Below are positions 1 to 5,948 of a DNA stretch of 7,210 nt, in pieces. Source of the DNA: an uncultured bacterium (lineage in GTDB: Bacteria > Verrucomicrobiota > Kiritimatiellia > UBA8416 > CALETX01). Below the pieces are notes generated by a model, which saw only the letters and a list, made by a program, of their open reading frames with translations, ran no database searches and was not told where the DNA came from. The translations under genes and the position numbers were made by a program. The stretch is from positions 1-7,210 of the forward strand of contig CALETX010000018.1 in the NCBI GenBank assembly GCA_937920455.1. Direction: 5' to 3'. Numbering within the stretch: the stretch's first letter is position 1; each line of letters begins with the position of its first letter.

Positions 1-447
1 TTCGCGGACGATGCCGAGACAGAGCAAAGCGAATGTGAAGCCGACGCCCATTCCCAGAGCATCAAGGACCGATTTGCCGAGGGAGTTCCTCGATGCAAAA
101 GCCTCAGCTCTTCCCAAAATGATGCAGTTGACAACGATGAGAGGGATGAAGATCCCGAGCGCCTTATGAAGCTCATGGGCAAAGGCATTCATGAAAAGAT
201 CAACAACGGTAACAAATGTGGCTGCAACAATGATATAGCAGGGGATGCGCACCTTGGGCGGTATTATCCTGCGCAGTGCAGCTATGGCAACATTGGAGCC
301 TGTCAGGACAAAGATAACCGCCGCGCCCATTCCCAGTCCGTTTTCGAGAGAAGTACTCACGGCCAGGGTTGGACACATTCCAAGCACCACACGGAAAACC
401 GGTACCTCTTCCCACAATCCCTTGATCAGTTGCTTGAAGAATCTCAT
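1..447 (-). CDS. rnfE: RnfE, membrane subunit of the Rnf complex (3' end cut off by window edge)
   Basis: Integral membrane subunit of the ferredoxin:NAD+ oxidoreductase (Rnf), homologous to NqrD and paralogous to RnfA. The 149 visible residues begin [18 protein letters not shown] and show the family landmarks: GMCPTLAVS with Cys25, then [21 protein letters not shown] with Cys108. In Nqr/Rnf structures the matching cysteines of the two paralogous subunits hold an intramembrane [2Fe-2S] cluster at their interface. Several hydrophobic helices are evident. The reading frame is still open at base 1, ending in GIVRE, so roughly the last quarter (about 50 residues by comparison with the family) lies outside the window. 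The start ATG (447-445) overlaps the rnfG TGA as ATGA; the only upstream purine-rich stretch is a weak AGGCGAG, so translation is probably coupled to rnfG. Identification is secure. Confidence 0.95.
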   Translation of the reverse strand, partial: MRFFKQLIKGLWEEVPVFRVVLGMCPTLAVSTSLENGLGMGAAVIFVLTGSNVAIAALRRIIPPKVRIPCYIIVAATFVTVVDLFMNAFAHELHKALGIFIPLIVVNCIILGRAEAFASRNSLGKSVLDALGMGVGFTFALLCLGIVRE

Positions 448-1052
448 TTTTGCTCGCCTGTCGAGTCTGTAGTTTCTTTCCGCTCTACAAGTTCTTTTGC
501 GTGCTCAGCAAAGATTTCAAGCCCTTTTCTCACGGCTTCGCTGACGGCGCGCGAAGAAATCGTCGCTCCTGTTATGGCATCCACCTCGCCGCCATCTTTT
601 TTTACTCTTGCCCATCCAGTGGCATCAGCCGGTTTGCCCGAAAACTGCTTCAGAAAGGCCGCTTCTTTTATCTTTGCTCCAAGGCCAGGAGTCTCTCCTG
701 GCGCATCGAGAACCGCGACCGCCTGAATCGTTCCGTCTGCGTTCACGCCCATCACGATGTTGACCGGTCCGCCGTAGCCTTTTGCAGAGGAAACAAGAGC
801 CGCGCCGACAAACTCGCCCTCCTTGCGGGCCACATGAACCACAACGCGTCCACTTAGGGACTCGAACTCGCGCGTTTCTTGGAGCGGGTCGTTATCAAAT
901 TCCGGCAGCACACGTTTTAGAGCCTCTATTTTTTCCGCTCGCTTGACGTTTGCAATAGGCTCGGAAGTGACGTTATTAGCCCATGCTAGGATGCAGGCCG
1001 ACACGGTCGCAAACAGAGTGAGAACTATGACCATTCGAACCATTTCTTTCAT
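444..1052 (-). CDS. rnfG: RnfG, periplasmic covalent-FMN subunit of the Rnf complex
   Basis: Membrane-anchored flavoprotein of Rnf, homologous to NqrC, 202 residues. One N-terminal helix (about residues 7-25) anchors an FMN-binding domain outside the cytoplasm. Visible landmarks are GYGGPV (92-96 region), [10 protein letters not shown] (119-128) and the flavinylation motif DAITGAT (158-164); by family knowledge Thr164 receives FMN through a phosphoester bond made by the flavin transferase ApbE, which is not in this window. The start was set at 1052 because GGAGG (1064-1060) sits 7 bases upstream; an ATG 21 bases further upstream in frame (1073) would put this Shine-Dalgarno site inside the gene. 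A 29-base gap separates it from rnfD, and its TGA overlaps the rnfE start. The C-terminal 15 residues are polar and probably flexible. Confidence 0.95.
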   Translation of the reverse strand: MKEMVRMVIVLTLFATVSACILAWANNVTSEPIANVKRAEKIEALKRVLPEFDNDPLQETREFESLSGRVVVHVARKEGEFVGAALVSSAKGYGGPVNIVMGVNADGTIQAVAVLDAPGETPGLGAKIKEAAFLKQFSGKPADATGWARVKKDGGEVDAITGATISSRAVSEAVRKGLEIFAEHAKELVERKETTDSTGEQK

Positions 1053-1059
1053 TGCACAG

Positions 1060-1064
1060 CCTCC
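1060..1064 (-). promoter_or_regulatory. Shine-Dalgarno site of rnfG
   Basis: GGAGG on the minus strand, 7 bases before the ATG at 1052. It decides the start over the in-frame ATG at 1073. It is the only gene from rnfB to rnfE that does not overlap or nearly touch its upstream neighbour, which may explain the need for a strong independent site. Confidence 0.75.
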
Positions 1065-1081
1065 GTATTTCAAAAAGCGCG

Positions 1082-2119
1082 CTAAGAACTCTTTTGCGGA
1101 GCCTCTTTCCTCTCTTTCGGGACGGCATGTCCGAAAACCCGTGGACGGGTTGCTCTGTTAATAAGCGGAGTCAGTCCATTCATAATCAGGATCGAAAAGC
1201 TGACCCCCTCGGGATATCCGCCCCACTTACGTATCACCATTGTCAAAATTCCACAACCCGCGCCAAATAACATCATCCCGACGCGGGTAACAGGCGTAGT
1301 AACCATATCCGTCGCCATGAAAAATGCCCCTAGAAGCGCTCCACCGGTCAGCAGATGGAAAAGCGCAGGCATATTGTGAGAAGGGTCGCACAATCGGAGA
1401 ATCTGCGAAAAGACAGCCATCGAGCCTAGAAAGAAAACAGGCGTGTGCCATGTGATGCACCTGCGCCAAAGCAAAAAAGCCGCGCCGAAGAGGATGGCCA
1501 GCCCGGAGACTTCTCCAATACAGCCATTCTTTGCTCCTAAAAAAAACTGCCACGCTGTTTGTCCATCAAAAACATAAGGCACAGTTCCGGAAGTGGTCAG
1601 GGAAGTCTTCATCAATCCAAGTGGTGTTGCCGTGGTAACCGCATCTACGCCTGGTCCTGGCGATGGAATACGCCATCGGCTCCAGCTTGTCATTGCTACC
1701 GGGAATGAAACGAGCAGAAACACCCTGCCGACCAGGGCTGGATTGAACGGATTATATCCGATTCCCCCAAAAACCTGCTTGCCTATCACTATAGCGAATG
1801 CCGATCCCACCACAGCCATCCATGTGGGGAGAGAAGGAGGAAGATTGAATGCCAGAAGCAGGCCTGTTACCACAGCGCTGAGATCTGTTATGCCAAAATC
1901 TCTCTTCATAGCCTTGCGGGTCAAAGCCTCGGCAAGCGCGCATGCAATCACACATGCGAGGGTTAACCTCAGTGCGTCCCATCTGAAAAAATACAATGCT
2001 GCCACGAAAGCGGGCAGCATGGCTATGATGACCGAAAACATTATTTTCCGAACGGAGTCCCCGCTGTGAATGTGCGGGGATGAACTGAGCACAAAATGTC
2101 CTGACACATCACCGCTCAT
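1082..2119 (-). CDS. rnfD: RnfD, membrane subunit with covalent FMN
   Basis: Integral membrane subunit of Rnf, homologous to NqrB, 345 residues, close to the usual family length. It begins MSGDVSGHFVLSSSPHIHSG; the SSPHI segment is typical of RnfD N termini. Many hydrophobic helices follow (for example about 24-44, 49-66, 79-95, 102-118, 205-220 and 256-274). Conserved GYNPFNPALVGRVFL (121-135) is seen, then an external loop with DAVTTATPL (159-167), the RnfD flavinylation site; Thr165 is the expected FMN acceptor. The Gly of the textbook [S/T]GAT motif is Thr here, a position I recall being variable in RnfD. Conserved FFMATDMVTTPVT (266-278) and GGYPEGVSFSILIMN (300-314) complete the match. 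The start ATG (2119) overlaps the rnfC TGA as ATGA. An open frame continues upstream to 2209 but lies inside the conserved 3' end of rnfC, so it is not used. The stop is TAG. Confidence 0.95.
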   Translation of the reverse strand: MSGDVSGHFVLSSSPHIHSGDSVRKIMFSVIIAMLPAFVAALYFFRWDALRLTLACVIACALAEALTRKAMKRDFGITDLSAVVTGLLLAFNLPPSLPTWMAVVGSAFAIVIGKQVFGGIGYNPFNPALVGRVFLLVSFPVAMTSWSRWRIPSPGPGVDAVTTATPLGLMKTSLTTSGTVPYVFDGQTAWQFFLGAKNGCIGEVSGLAILFGAAFLLWRRCITWHTPVFFLGSMAVFSQILRLCDPSHNMPALFHLLTGGALLGAFFMATDMVTTPVTRVGMMLFGAGCGILTMVIRKWGGYPEGVSFSILIMNGLTPLINRATRPRVFGHAVPKERKEAPQKSS

Positions 2120-3477
2120 GCTGATTTCGTCGCCTCTCTTTTGCGTCGCGCCATTGCCTGAGCCTTGCCAAGTCTCATATGCTGAACAAGAGGCCTGTGA
2201 GCCGGGCATTCATAGGCGCAGCAGCCGCATTCAATGCAATCCAGAACATCAAATCCCTCCGCTCCAACGTAGTCTTCAGCCTCTACCCGCTCACTTATCG
2301 TACACGGCATCAGACCCATGGGGCACGCTTCCACGCACCGTCCGCATGCGATGCATGGCATTGAGGAAAAGTAGCAGACATCGTTTGATCGAAGAATGAC
2401 AAGCCCGGACGTAGTCTTGTTCAGACCCGCCTCCAAGCCTTCAAGAGCAATACCCATCATCGGCCCGCCGCTGATAATCTTGGCGGCATCATTAACAAGA
2501 CCGCCCGCCGCCGCCACCAAGTCATGAAGCGGGGTTCCCACTCTTGCGAGAAAGTTCTTCGATGACCGAACTCCATCCCCAGTGACGGTGACGATCCTCT
2601 CAATCAAGGGTTTCCCTTCGAGAATGGCGTCGGCTATCGCAGCCGCTGTTCCAACGTTCTCCACAAGGGCCCCGACATCCATAGGCAGTCCGCCAGAAGG
2701 CACTTCCCGACCGGTAATCGAGCAGATGAGCTGTTTCTCAGCTCCCTGCGGATACAGTGTCGGAAGGGCAACAATCCGGACGTTATCTTCACTTCCGGCT
2801 TCTCCCGCTATTTTCTCCATAGAGGCGATTGCCTCGGGTTTGTTGTCTTCTATGGCTATCCACACGCACTTCACGCCCAGGATGCGCTTGATGATGCGAG
2901 CTCCGGCAAGGATTCTGCCGGGCTGCTCCACCATGAGCCTATGGTCGGCCGTCAGGCGCGGCTCACATTCCGCTCCGTTGATGATTAGAGTGTCAATGGT
3001 CTTGCCAGGAGGGGGCGAGAGTTTTACATGAGTCGGAAAGCCGGCTCCGCCCATTCCGATAATGCCAGCACCGGCGATTCTGTTCACAAGAGCCTTGGAT
3101 GGCAGTTCATTCCAGTTGAGAAGTGGAGAAAAATCCACTGAAGCATCGGCTCCATCGGCTTCAATCTCCACGCATGTGGCTGGCCTGCCGGTTGCGGTCA
3201 TCATTTCGTCAACAGTCTTGACCGTGCCGGACGTTGGCGCATGAACAGACGAGGACACAAAGCCGCCAGCCTCGGCGATCACCTCGCCCTTCAGGACCTT
3301 GTCGCCCTTTTTGACTGTCGGTTTAGAAGGCGCGCCAAGATGCTGAGCAAGAGAGACAACAAGCCTTTTCGGCAAGGGAAGTGTCTCGACGGGCAATGAT
3401 GCTGTGGCATCCTTCCCGTACGGCGGATGAACTCCTCCCCTTGCTGCAAATGGAGCACGAACGGCTTGTACCTTCAT
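2116..3477 (-). CDS. rnfC: RnfC, NADH-binding Fe-S subunit
   Basis: Peripheral cytoplasmic subunit where NAD(H) reacts, 453 residues. In order: an N-terminal RnfC barrel-sandwich region (about 1-95, with HPPYGK near 17-22 and a lipoyl-like stretch near 55-86); a complex I 51-kDa-like FMN/NADH fold with GAGIIGMGGAGFPTHVK (136-152), INGAECEPRLTADHRLM (166-182) and YPQGAEKQL (242-250); an SLBB-like segment near 293-340; and two [4Fe-4S] motifs, Cys375/378/381/385 and Cys414/417/420/424. It stops about 30 residues after the last cysteine, so it lacks the long Ala/Lys-rich C-terminal extension of E. coli RsxC. The start was set at 3477 because GGAGG (3487-3483) lies 5 bases upstream and the ATG overlaps the rnfB TGA as ATGA; the ATG at 3522 is inside rnfB. 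The last codons form ATGA with rnfD. Confidence 0.96.
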   Translation of the reverse strand: MKVQAVRAPFAARGGVHPPYGKDATASLPVETLPLPKRLVVSLAQHLGAPSKPTVKKGDKVLKGEVIAEAGGFVSSSVHAPTSGTVKTVDEMMTATGRPATCVEIEADGADASVDFSPLLNWNELPSKALVNRIAGAGIIGMGGAGFPTHVKLSPPPGKTIDTLIINGAECEPRLTADHRLMVEQPGRILAGARIIKRILGVKCVWIAIEDNKPEAIASMEKIAGEAGSEDNVRIVALPTLYPQGAEKQLICSITGREVPSGGLPMDVGALVENVGTAAAIADAILEGKPLIERIVTVTGDGVRSSKNFLARVGTPLHDLVAAAGGLVNDAAKIISGGPMMGIALEGLEAGLNKTTSGLVILRSNDVCYFSSMPCIACGRCVEACPMGLMPCTISERVEAEDYVGAEGFDVLDCIECGCCAYECPAHRPLVQHMRLGKAQAMARRKREATKSA

Positions 3478-4277
3478 GCCAGCCTCCGTCCTGGCCTGTT
3501 TGCTATCGAATGCTGAGGACATTTGGTTATCACTTCGTCATTTTCTATCTGAACCGAGTAATCCACAACCGCGAGAGGTCCTTCCATTCTAATCCCCTGA
3601 TTTCCGAGTGTTTTTGCGCACAGAGTACATCCGATGCATCCGACCGAACAAAGTTTCTTCACCACCGGCCCGCGGTCCTTGGAACGGCACAATACATGAA
3701 TCCGGCGGCTTTCAGGAACCAGCTTGATCAGCGCACGAGGGCACGTTTGGGCGCACAAACCACACCCTATGCAGATTTCTGGATGGACGACAGCGAGACG
3801 ATTTGGCGTGATCTCGATCGCGTTCACCGGGCACACGCGCGCGCAGGAACCGAGCCCAAGGCAGCCATACCGGCATCCCTTATCGCCGCCCATTGCATGG
3901 GCAGCGGCGCAGTCGGCAATTCCATTGTACACGCCGCGGCGACTTGCCTTTGTGTTGTCTCCCTGGCACAGGACAATGGCGACGCGGCGCTCCTTTGCCT
4001 CTGCCTTGACGCCGAGATAAATCGAAAGCTTTGCAAGCGTTTCAGCTCCGCCGCGTTTGCAGAGATCTATGGGCAACTTCTGCTGTGCCACGGCTTTTGC
4101 ATATTCAGCGCACCCTGGCACTCCACACGCTCCGCAATTCGCTCCTGGCAGGAGGTCGAGTATGGCCTGGATCCTGGGGTCTTCTTTTACTTCAAACACT
4201 TTTGCGGCAAATGCCAGCGCTGCTCCACAGACCAAGCCCGTGCCTCCCAGCACTATTATTGCAATAACGGATGGCAC
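3474..4277 (-). CDS. rnfB: RnfB, multi-cluster ferredoxin-type subunit (long form)
   Basis: Electron-entry subunit that accepts electrons from reduced ferredoxin; 267 residues from the preferred GTG. An N-terminal helix (about 2-26) anchors it. A PF04060-type cluster motif follows (Cys48/51/56/73, GANCGACGVPGC). Then come CRYGCLGLGSCARVCPVNAI (Cys135/139/145/149) and CIGCGLCAQTCP (Cys169/172/175/179), and the long-form segment HVLCRSKDRGPVVKKLCSVG with Cys197 and Cys210. The last ferredoxin-like domain keeps Cys214/217/220 and Cys253, but has Leu224, Gln243, Asn246 and Val249 where a two-cluster domain has cysteines, so probably one cluster remains there. Start: GTG 4277 has GAGGTG (4286-4281) at good spacing; an in-frame GTG at 4283 would add two residues and overlaps that site. 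No ATG is available. It lies 8 bases after rnfA and ends in an ATGA overlap with rnfC. Confidence 0.95.
   Translation of the reverse strand: MPSVIAIIVLGGTGLVCGAALAFAAKVFEVKEDPRIQAILDLLPGANCGACGVPGCAEYAKAVAQQKLPIDLCKRGGAETLAKLSIYLGVKAEAKERRVAIVLCQGDNTKASRRGVYNGIADCAAAHAMGGDKGCRYGCLGLGSCARVCPVNAIEITPNRLAVVHPEICIGCGLCAQTCPRALIKLVPESRRIHVLCRSKDRGPVVKKLCSVGCIGCTLCAKTLGNQGIRMEGPLAVVDYSVQIENDEVITKCPQHSIANRPGRRLA
3483..3487 (-). promoter_or_regulatory. Shine-Dalgarno site of rnfC
   Basis: GGAGG on the minus strand, 5 bases before the ATG at 3477 and inside the 3' end of rnfB. It supports the 453-residue RnfC rather than the 468-residue form beginning at 3522. Confidence 0.75.
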
Positions 4278-4280
4278 ACC

Positions 4281-4286
4281 CACCTC
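4281..4286 (-). promoter_or_regulatory. Shine-Dalgarno site of rnfB
   Basis: GAGGTG on the minus strand begins on the last base of the rnfA TAG stop. The GAGG core is 5 bases before GTG 4277, while it would overlap the alternative GTG 4283. This favours the shorter RnfB start, though the difference is only two residues. Confidence 0.5.
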
Positions 4287-4867
4287 TACATTTTCACAAG
4301 CCCTGAGAACCCCATGAACGCGAGGCTGAGCAGTCCGGCTGTAACTAGGGCGATTGCCACGCCGCGAAACGCGCGTGGCGGATTAGCCCTGTCAATTTTT
4401 TCCCGGAGCCCGGCAAAAATGATCAGAGCCAACGCAAAGCCCACTGCTGCTCCAAAACCAAACACAACACTTTCCCAGAAACCATGTCCCTTCTGCACAT
4501 TCAGCACGGCCACGCCCAATACGCAGCAGTTGGTTGTGATGAGCGGAAGGAATATGCCAAGGGCCCTGTGCAGGGCGGGCGATGTCTTTTTCATCACAAG
4601 CTCGACAAACTGAACGAACGTGGCAATGACGAGGATGAAGGCTATCGTTTGTAGGTAATCCAGACTGAATGGAACCAGCAGCCATGTCCTTACGAGGTTG
4701 GTCACAGCGGAAGCGCATGTCATTACAAATATCACTGCCAACCCCATTCCCAGAGCCGTCGGCAATTCCTTGGAAACTCCAAGAAAAGGACAAATGCCCA
4801 AAAAACGCGTCAACACAAAGTTGTTAACCAAGACAGCGCCTATAACCATCAAAACGTAGTTTGCCAT
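4286..4867 (-). CDS. rnfA: RnfA, membrane subunit of the Rnf complex
   Basis: Integral membrane subunit, homologous to NqrE, 193 residues (the same length as E. coli RsxA). It begins [20 protein letters not shown] and shows [12 protein letters not shown] (21-32, Cys26) and [18 protein letters not shown] (103-120, Cys114/115). By homology these cysteines, with the matching ones of RnfE, bind a [2Fe-2S] cluster within the membrane. About six hydrophobic helices are evident; [16 protein letters not shown] (154-169) is the expected cytoplasmic loop before the last helix. ATG 4867 was chosen because AAGGG (4879-4875) is 7 bases upstream; an in-frame TTG at 4873 would leave almost no spacing. It is the first gene of the operon, with the 329-base divergent gap before it. 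The stop is TAG. Confidence 0.96.
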   Translation of the reverse strand: MANYVLMVIGAVLVNNFVLTRFLGICPFLGVSKELPTALGMGLAVIFVMTCASAVTNLVRTWLLVPFSLDYLQTIAFILVIATFVQFVELVMKKTSPALHRALGIFLPLITTNCCVLGVAVLNVQKGHGFWESVVFGFGAAVGFALALIIFAGLREKIDRANPPRAFRGVAIALVTAGLLSLAFMGFSGLVKM

Positions 4868-4874
4868 CGGCAAT

Positions 4875-4879
4875 CCCTT
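4875..4879 (-). promoter_or_regulatory. Shine-Dalgarno site of rnfA
   Basis: AAGGG on the minus strand, 7 bases before ATG 4867. It supports the 193-residue RnfA over a TTG start at 4873. Confidence 0.6.
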
Positions 4880-4912
4880 AGCCTTAGAACAAGAAATGAA
4901 TGCATAGCATGC

Positions 4913-4918
4913 CTTATA
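4913..4918 (-). promoter_or_regulatory. candidate -10 box for the rnf operon
   Basis: TATAAG on the minus strand matches the TATAAT consensus at five of six positions and would place transcription start about 40 bases before the rnfA ATG. No good -35 box is present at normal spacing; that position falls in the T-rich run at 4931-4942. The call is tentative and assumes a sigma-70-like factor. Confidence 0.3.
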
Positions 4919-4930
4919 TTGACCGGCAGG

Positions 4931-4956
4931 AAAACAAAAAAATCGCAGCGCTGCGA
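4931..4956 (-). promoter_or_regulatory. perfect 14-bp palindrome followed by a T-rich run: operator, attenuator or terminator
   Basis: TCGCAGCGCTGCGA (4943-4956) reads the same on both strands. On the minus strand it is followed directly by seven Ts, a G and four Ts. As RNA it could fold into a 5-bp stem with a GCGC loop and a U-tract, the outline of a small factor-independent terminator pointing toward rnfA. As DNA it is a symmetric protein-binding site just upstream of the candidate rnf promoter. The stem is short for a strong terminator, and no minus-strand gene lies directly upstream, so the operator reading is at least as likely. Confidence 0.4.
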
Positions 4957-4975
4957 CACCCCAACAGGGACTCAG

Positions 4976-5000
4976 ACGTCATTCTGTGGGCAACTGACGT
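4976..5000. repeat. 6-bp dyad ACGTCA-N13-TGACGT
   Basis: An exact inverted repeat with half-sites at 4976-4981 and 4995-5000, centre to centre 19 bases (about two helical turns). The spacing suits a dimeric regulator bound on one DNA face. Chance occurrence of a 6-bp dyad in a region this size is quite possible, so the call is weak. Confidence 0.25.
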
Positions 5001-5116
5001 GTTTGGGCGGAAACTCAGGATTGCTCTCGACGCTGCTCTGCTGGAACGAAAGGCCAAACCGTAGCCCGCGTGCGGTTCTTAAGCCACAGATGCAAAAAAG
5101 GTGCAAGTCGGCACAA

Positions 5117-5122
5117 TATAAT
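5117..5122 (+). promoter_or_regulatory. candidate -10 box for the EF-hand gene
   Basis: A perfect TATAAT on the plus strand, 74 bases before the ATG. The -35 position at 17-base spacing (5094-5099) is an A-run with no resemblance to TTGACA, so recognition would need an activator or a different sigma factor. A second, poorer box TAGAAT lies at 5147-5152, also without a -35 partner. Confidence 0.35.
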
Positions 5123-5182
5123 AAGCCGGTAAGGCGTTTGTTATTTTAGAATGCGTGATACGCGGCCCGCCAGGGTCCACGA

Positions 5183-5189
5183 AAGGAGG
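5183..5189 (+). promoter_or_regulatory. strong Shine-Dalgarno site of the EF-hand gene
   Basis: AAGGAGG ends 7 bases before ATG 5197, a near-ideal site. It fixes the start at MRNYTL, where a signal peptide begins, and excludes the in-frame ATG at 5155 that would put 14 non-signal residues in front. Confidence 0.85.
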
Positions 5190-5196
5190 AGATGAT

Positions 5197-5883
5197 ATGA
5201 GAAACTATACACTTGCGGCATTGGCAGTGTTCGCAGGTCTGAGCGTGGCATGCTCAGGCGAGGCTCAAGGATACCACGCCAAACAGCCCAATCCCGAGAA
5301 TAGAGGCAAACACCTGGGCTGGTTTAAGCAACATCATAAGCCGCATCCGAAAGTGCTGGAAAAGTTCGACAAAGACGGCGATGGGACACTGTCCGACGAA
5401 GAGATGGCGGCTGCAAAGCAGGCCCGGGAAGAGAGAATCAGAGCGCTCCTTGCCGAGTATGACAGGGATGGTGATGGGCAGCTTTCCGACGAAGAAAAGG
5501 CCGTCGCAAAGGTGGATATGAGATGGGATGGCAGGCGAATTCCTGAAAAGTTCCTGGCCAAATTCGACAAGGACGGCGACGGCCAGCTCTCAGATGAGGA
5601 GATGACGGCCGCGAAGGAAGCCATTCGGGCGAAAATGGAAGAGCGCCGAAAGGAAATGCTGGCCAAATTCGACAAGGACGGCGACGGCCAGCTCTCCCAA
5701 GAAGAGCGCGATGCAGCCCGTCAGGACTGCAAACGCGGGTGGGGCATGCGTCAGTCCAGAGGCCGTGGTCCGAAAGGCAACAATGGGGTCGGAAACGGAC
5801 CCGATGACCAGCCGCCTGGCAATCCGCCGGTCAACGATGGAGAGGGCACTGATCCCGGCGCTCCAGGTGCGAGAGAGAGGTAA
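5197..5883 (+). CDS. secreted protein with four EF-hands and a disordered tail
   Basis: 228 residues, no named family recognised beyond EF-hand. Residues 1-19 look like a signal peptide (MRNYTLAALAVFAGLSVAC); Cys19 is not in a canonical lipobox, so export by signal peptidase I or, less likely, lipidation are both possible. Four complete 12-residue calcium loops of the DxDxDG type lie at 58-69, 89-100, 124-135 and 159-170, each with Asp at 1, 3 and 5, Gly at 6 and Glu at 12, so all should bind Ca2+. Charged Lys/Glu/Ala helices join them. Hands 2-4 repeat every 35 residues, and hands 3 and 4 are nearly identical at DNA level. Residues from about 185 are rich in Gly, Pro, Asn and Asp and probably unstructured. 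Such proteins are common in Planctomycetota and Verrucomicrobiota-type genomes, with largely unknown roles; no enzymatic domain is visible. It is transcribed away from rnf and toward the GH38 gene, with which it shares a hairpin. Confidence 0.85.
   Translation: MRNYTLAALAVFAGLSVACSGEAQGYHAKQPNPENRGKHLGWFKQHHKPHPKVLEKFDKDGDGTLSDEEMAAAKQAREERIRALLAEYDRDGDGQLSDEEKAVAKVDMRWDGRRIPEKFLAKFDKDGDGQLSDEEMTAAKEAIRAKMEERRKEMLAKFDKDGDGQLSQEERDAARQDCKRGWGMRQSRGRGPKGNNGVGNGPDDQPPGNPPVNDGEGTDPGAPGARER
5554..5696 (+). repeat. 38-bp exact direct repeat inside the EF-hand gene
   Basis: Bases 5554-5591 and 5659-5696 are identical, offset by 105 bases (35 codons). Each copy encodes the residues leading into a calcium loop and most of the loop (LAKFDKDGDGQLS). 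Identity that includes synonymous positions points to recent duplication or gene conversion of a single EF-hand module; hands 1 and 2 are more diverged. Confidence 0.9.
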
Positions 5884-5917
5884 GGGCAAGGGATCGCCAA
5901 TGCTTCGTTGAAAGCAC

Positions 5918-5948
5918 ACAAGGGCGCCGCTGAGGGCGGCGTCCTTGT
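5918..5948. terminator. strong hairpin between convergent genes, probable bidirectional terminator
   Basis: ACAAGG (5918-5923) pairs perfectly with CCTTGT (5943-5948). Inside, a G-T wobble and six G-C pairs continue the stem (5924-5930 with 5936-5942), leaving a loop of five bases, TGAGG. This is 13 pairs in all. Neither side has a long T-run (CATTTGGG on plus, GTGCTTTC on minus), so it is not a textbook intrinsic terminator. Its place 34 bases after the EF-hand stop and touching the GH38 stop codon suggests termination or 3'-end protection for both transcripts. Confidence 0.6.

Larger units (their letters stand above)
4868..5196. other. divergent intergenic region between rnfA and the EF-hand gene
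   Basis: This gap of 329 bases holds no gene I can support. Short open frames exist on both strands, the longest 76 codons on plus (4919-5149), but none has a recognisable protein, a good ribosome site or family motifs. A minus-strand frame open for about 58 codons down to a TGA near 4975 has no ATG. The region contains the palindrome at 4943-4956, the dyad at 4976-5000, a weak inverted repeat AACCG/CGGTT (5057-5077), and candidate -10 boxes in both directions. The most likely role is control of the two divergent transcription units; a short RNA or a decayed gene cannot be excluded. Confidence 0.6.

Noticed and set aside
166..726. A 186-codon plus-strand frame
   Set aside because: It is antisense to rnfE and rnfG, both confidently identified, and shows no protein family features.
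1622..1642. RnfD flavinylation motif reads TTAT instead of [S/T]GAT
   Set aside because: The Gly position varies among RnfD proteins as I recall them, and the Asp, acceptor Thr165 and following Pro-Leu are all present, so FMN attachment is still expected.
3381..4613. A 410-codon open frame on the plus strand
   Set aside because: It lies wholly antisense to rnfC, rnfB and rnfA, whose protein motifs are unmistakable. Its translation is Cys/His/Arg-rich noise with no domain, and its openness follows from codon bias of the opposite strand.
4919..5149. A 76-codon plus-strand frame in the divergent gap
   Set aside because: It has no recognisable motif, unusual composition, no convincing ribosome site, and spans the palindrome and the candidate promoter elements.
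5155..5196. N-terminal extension of the EF-hand protein from ATG 5155
   Set aside because: The strong Shine-Dalgarno site lies inside this extension and the signal peptide begins only at 5197.
5334..5675. A 113-codon minus-strand frame over the EF-hand gene, Ser/Phe-rich
   Set aside because: It is the mirror image of the repetitive EF-hand codons and has no independent support.
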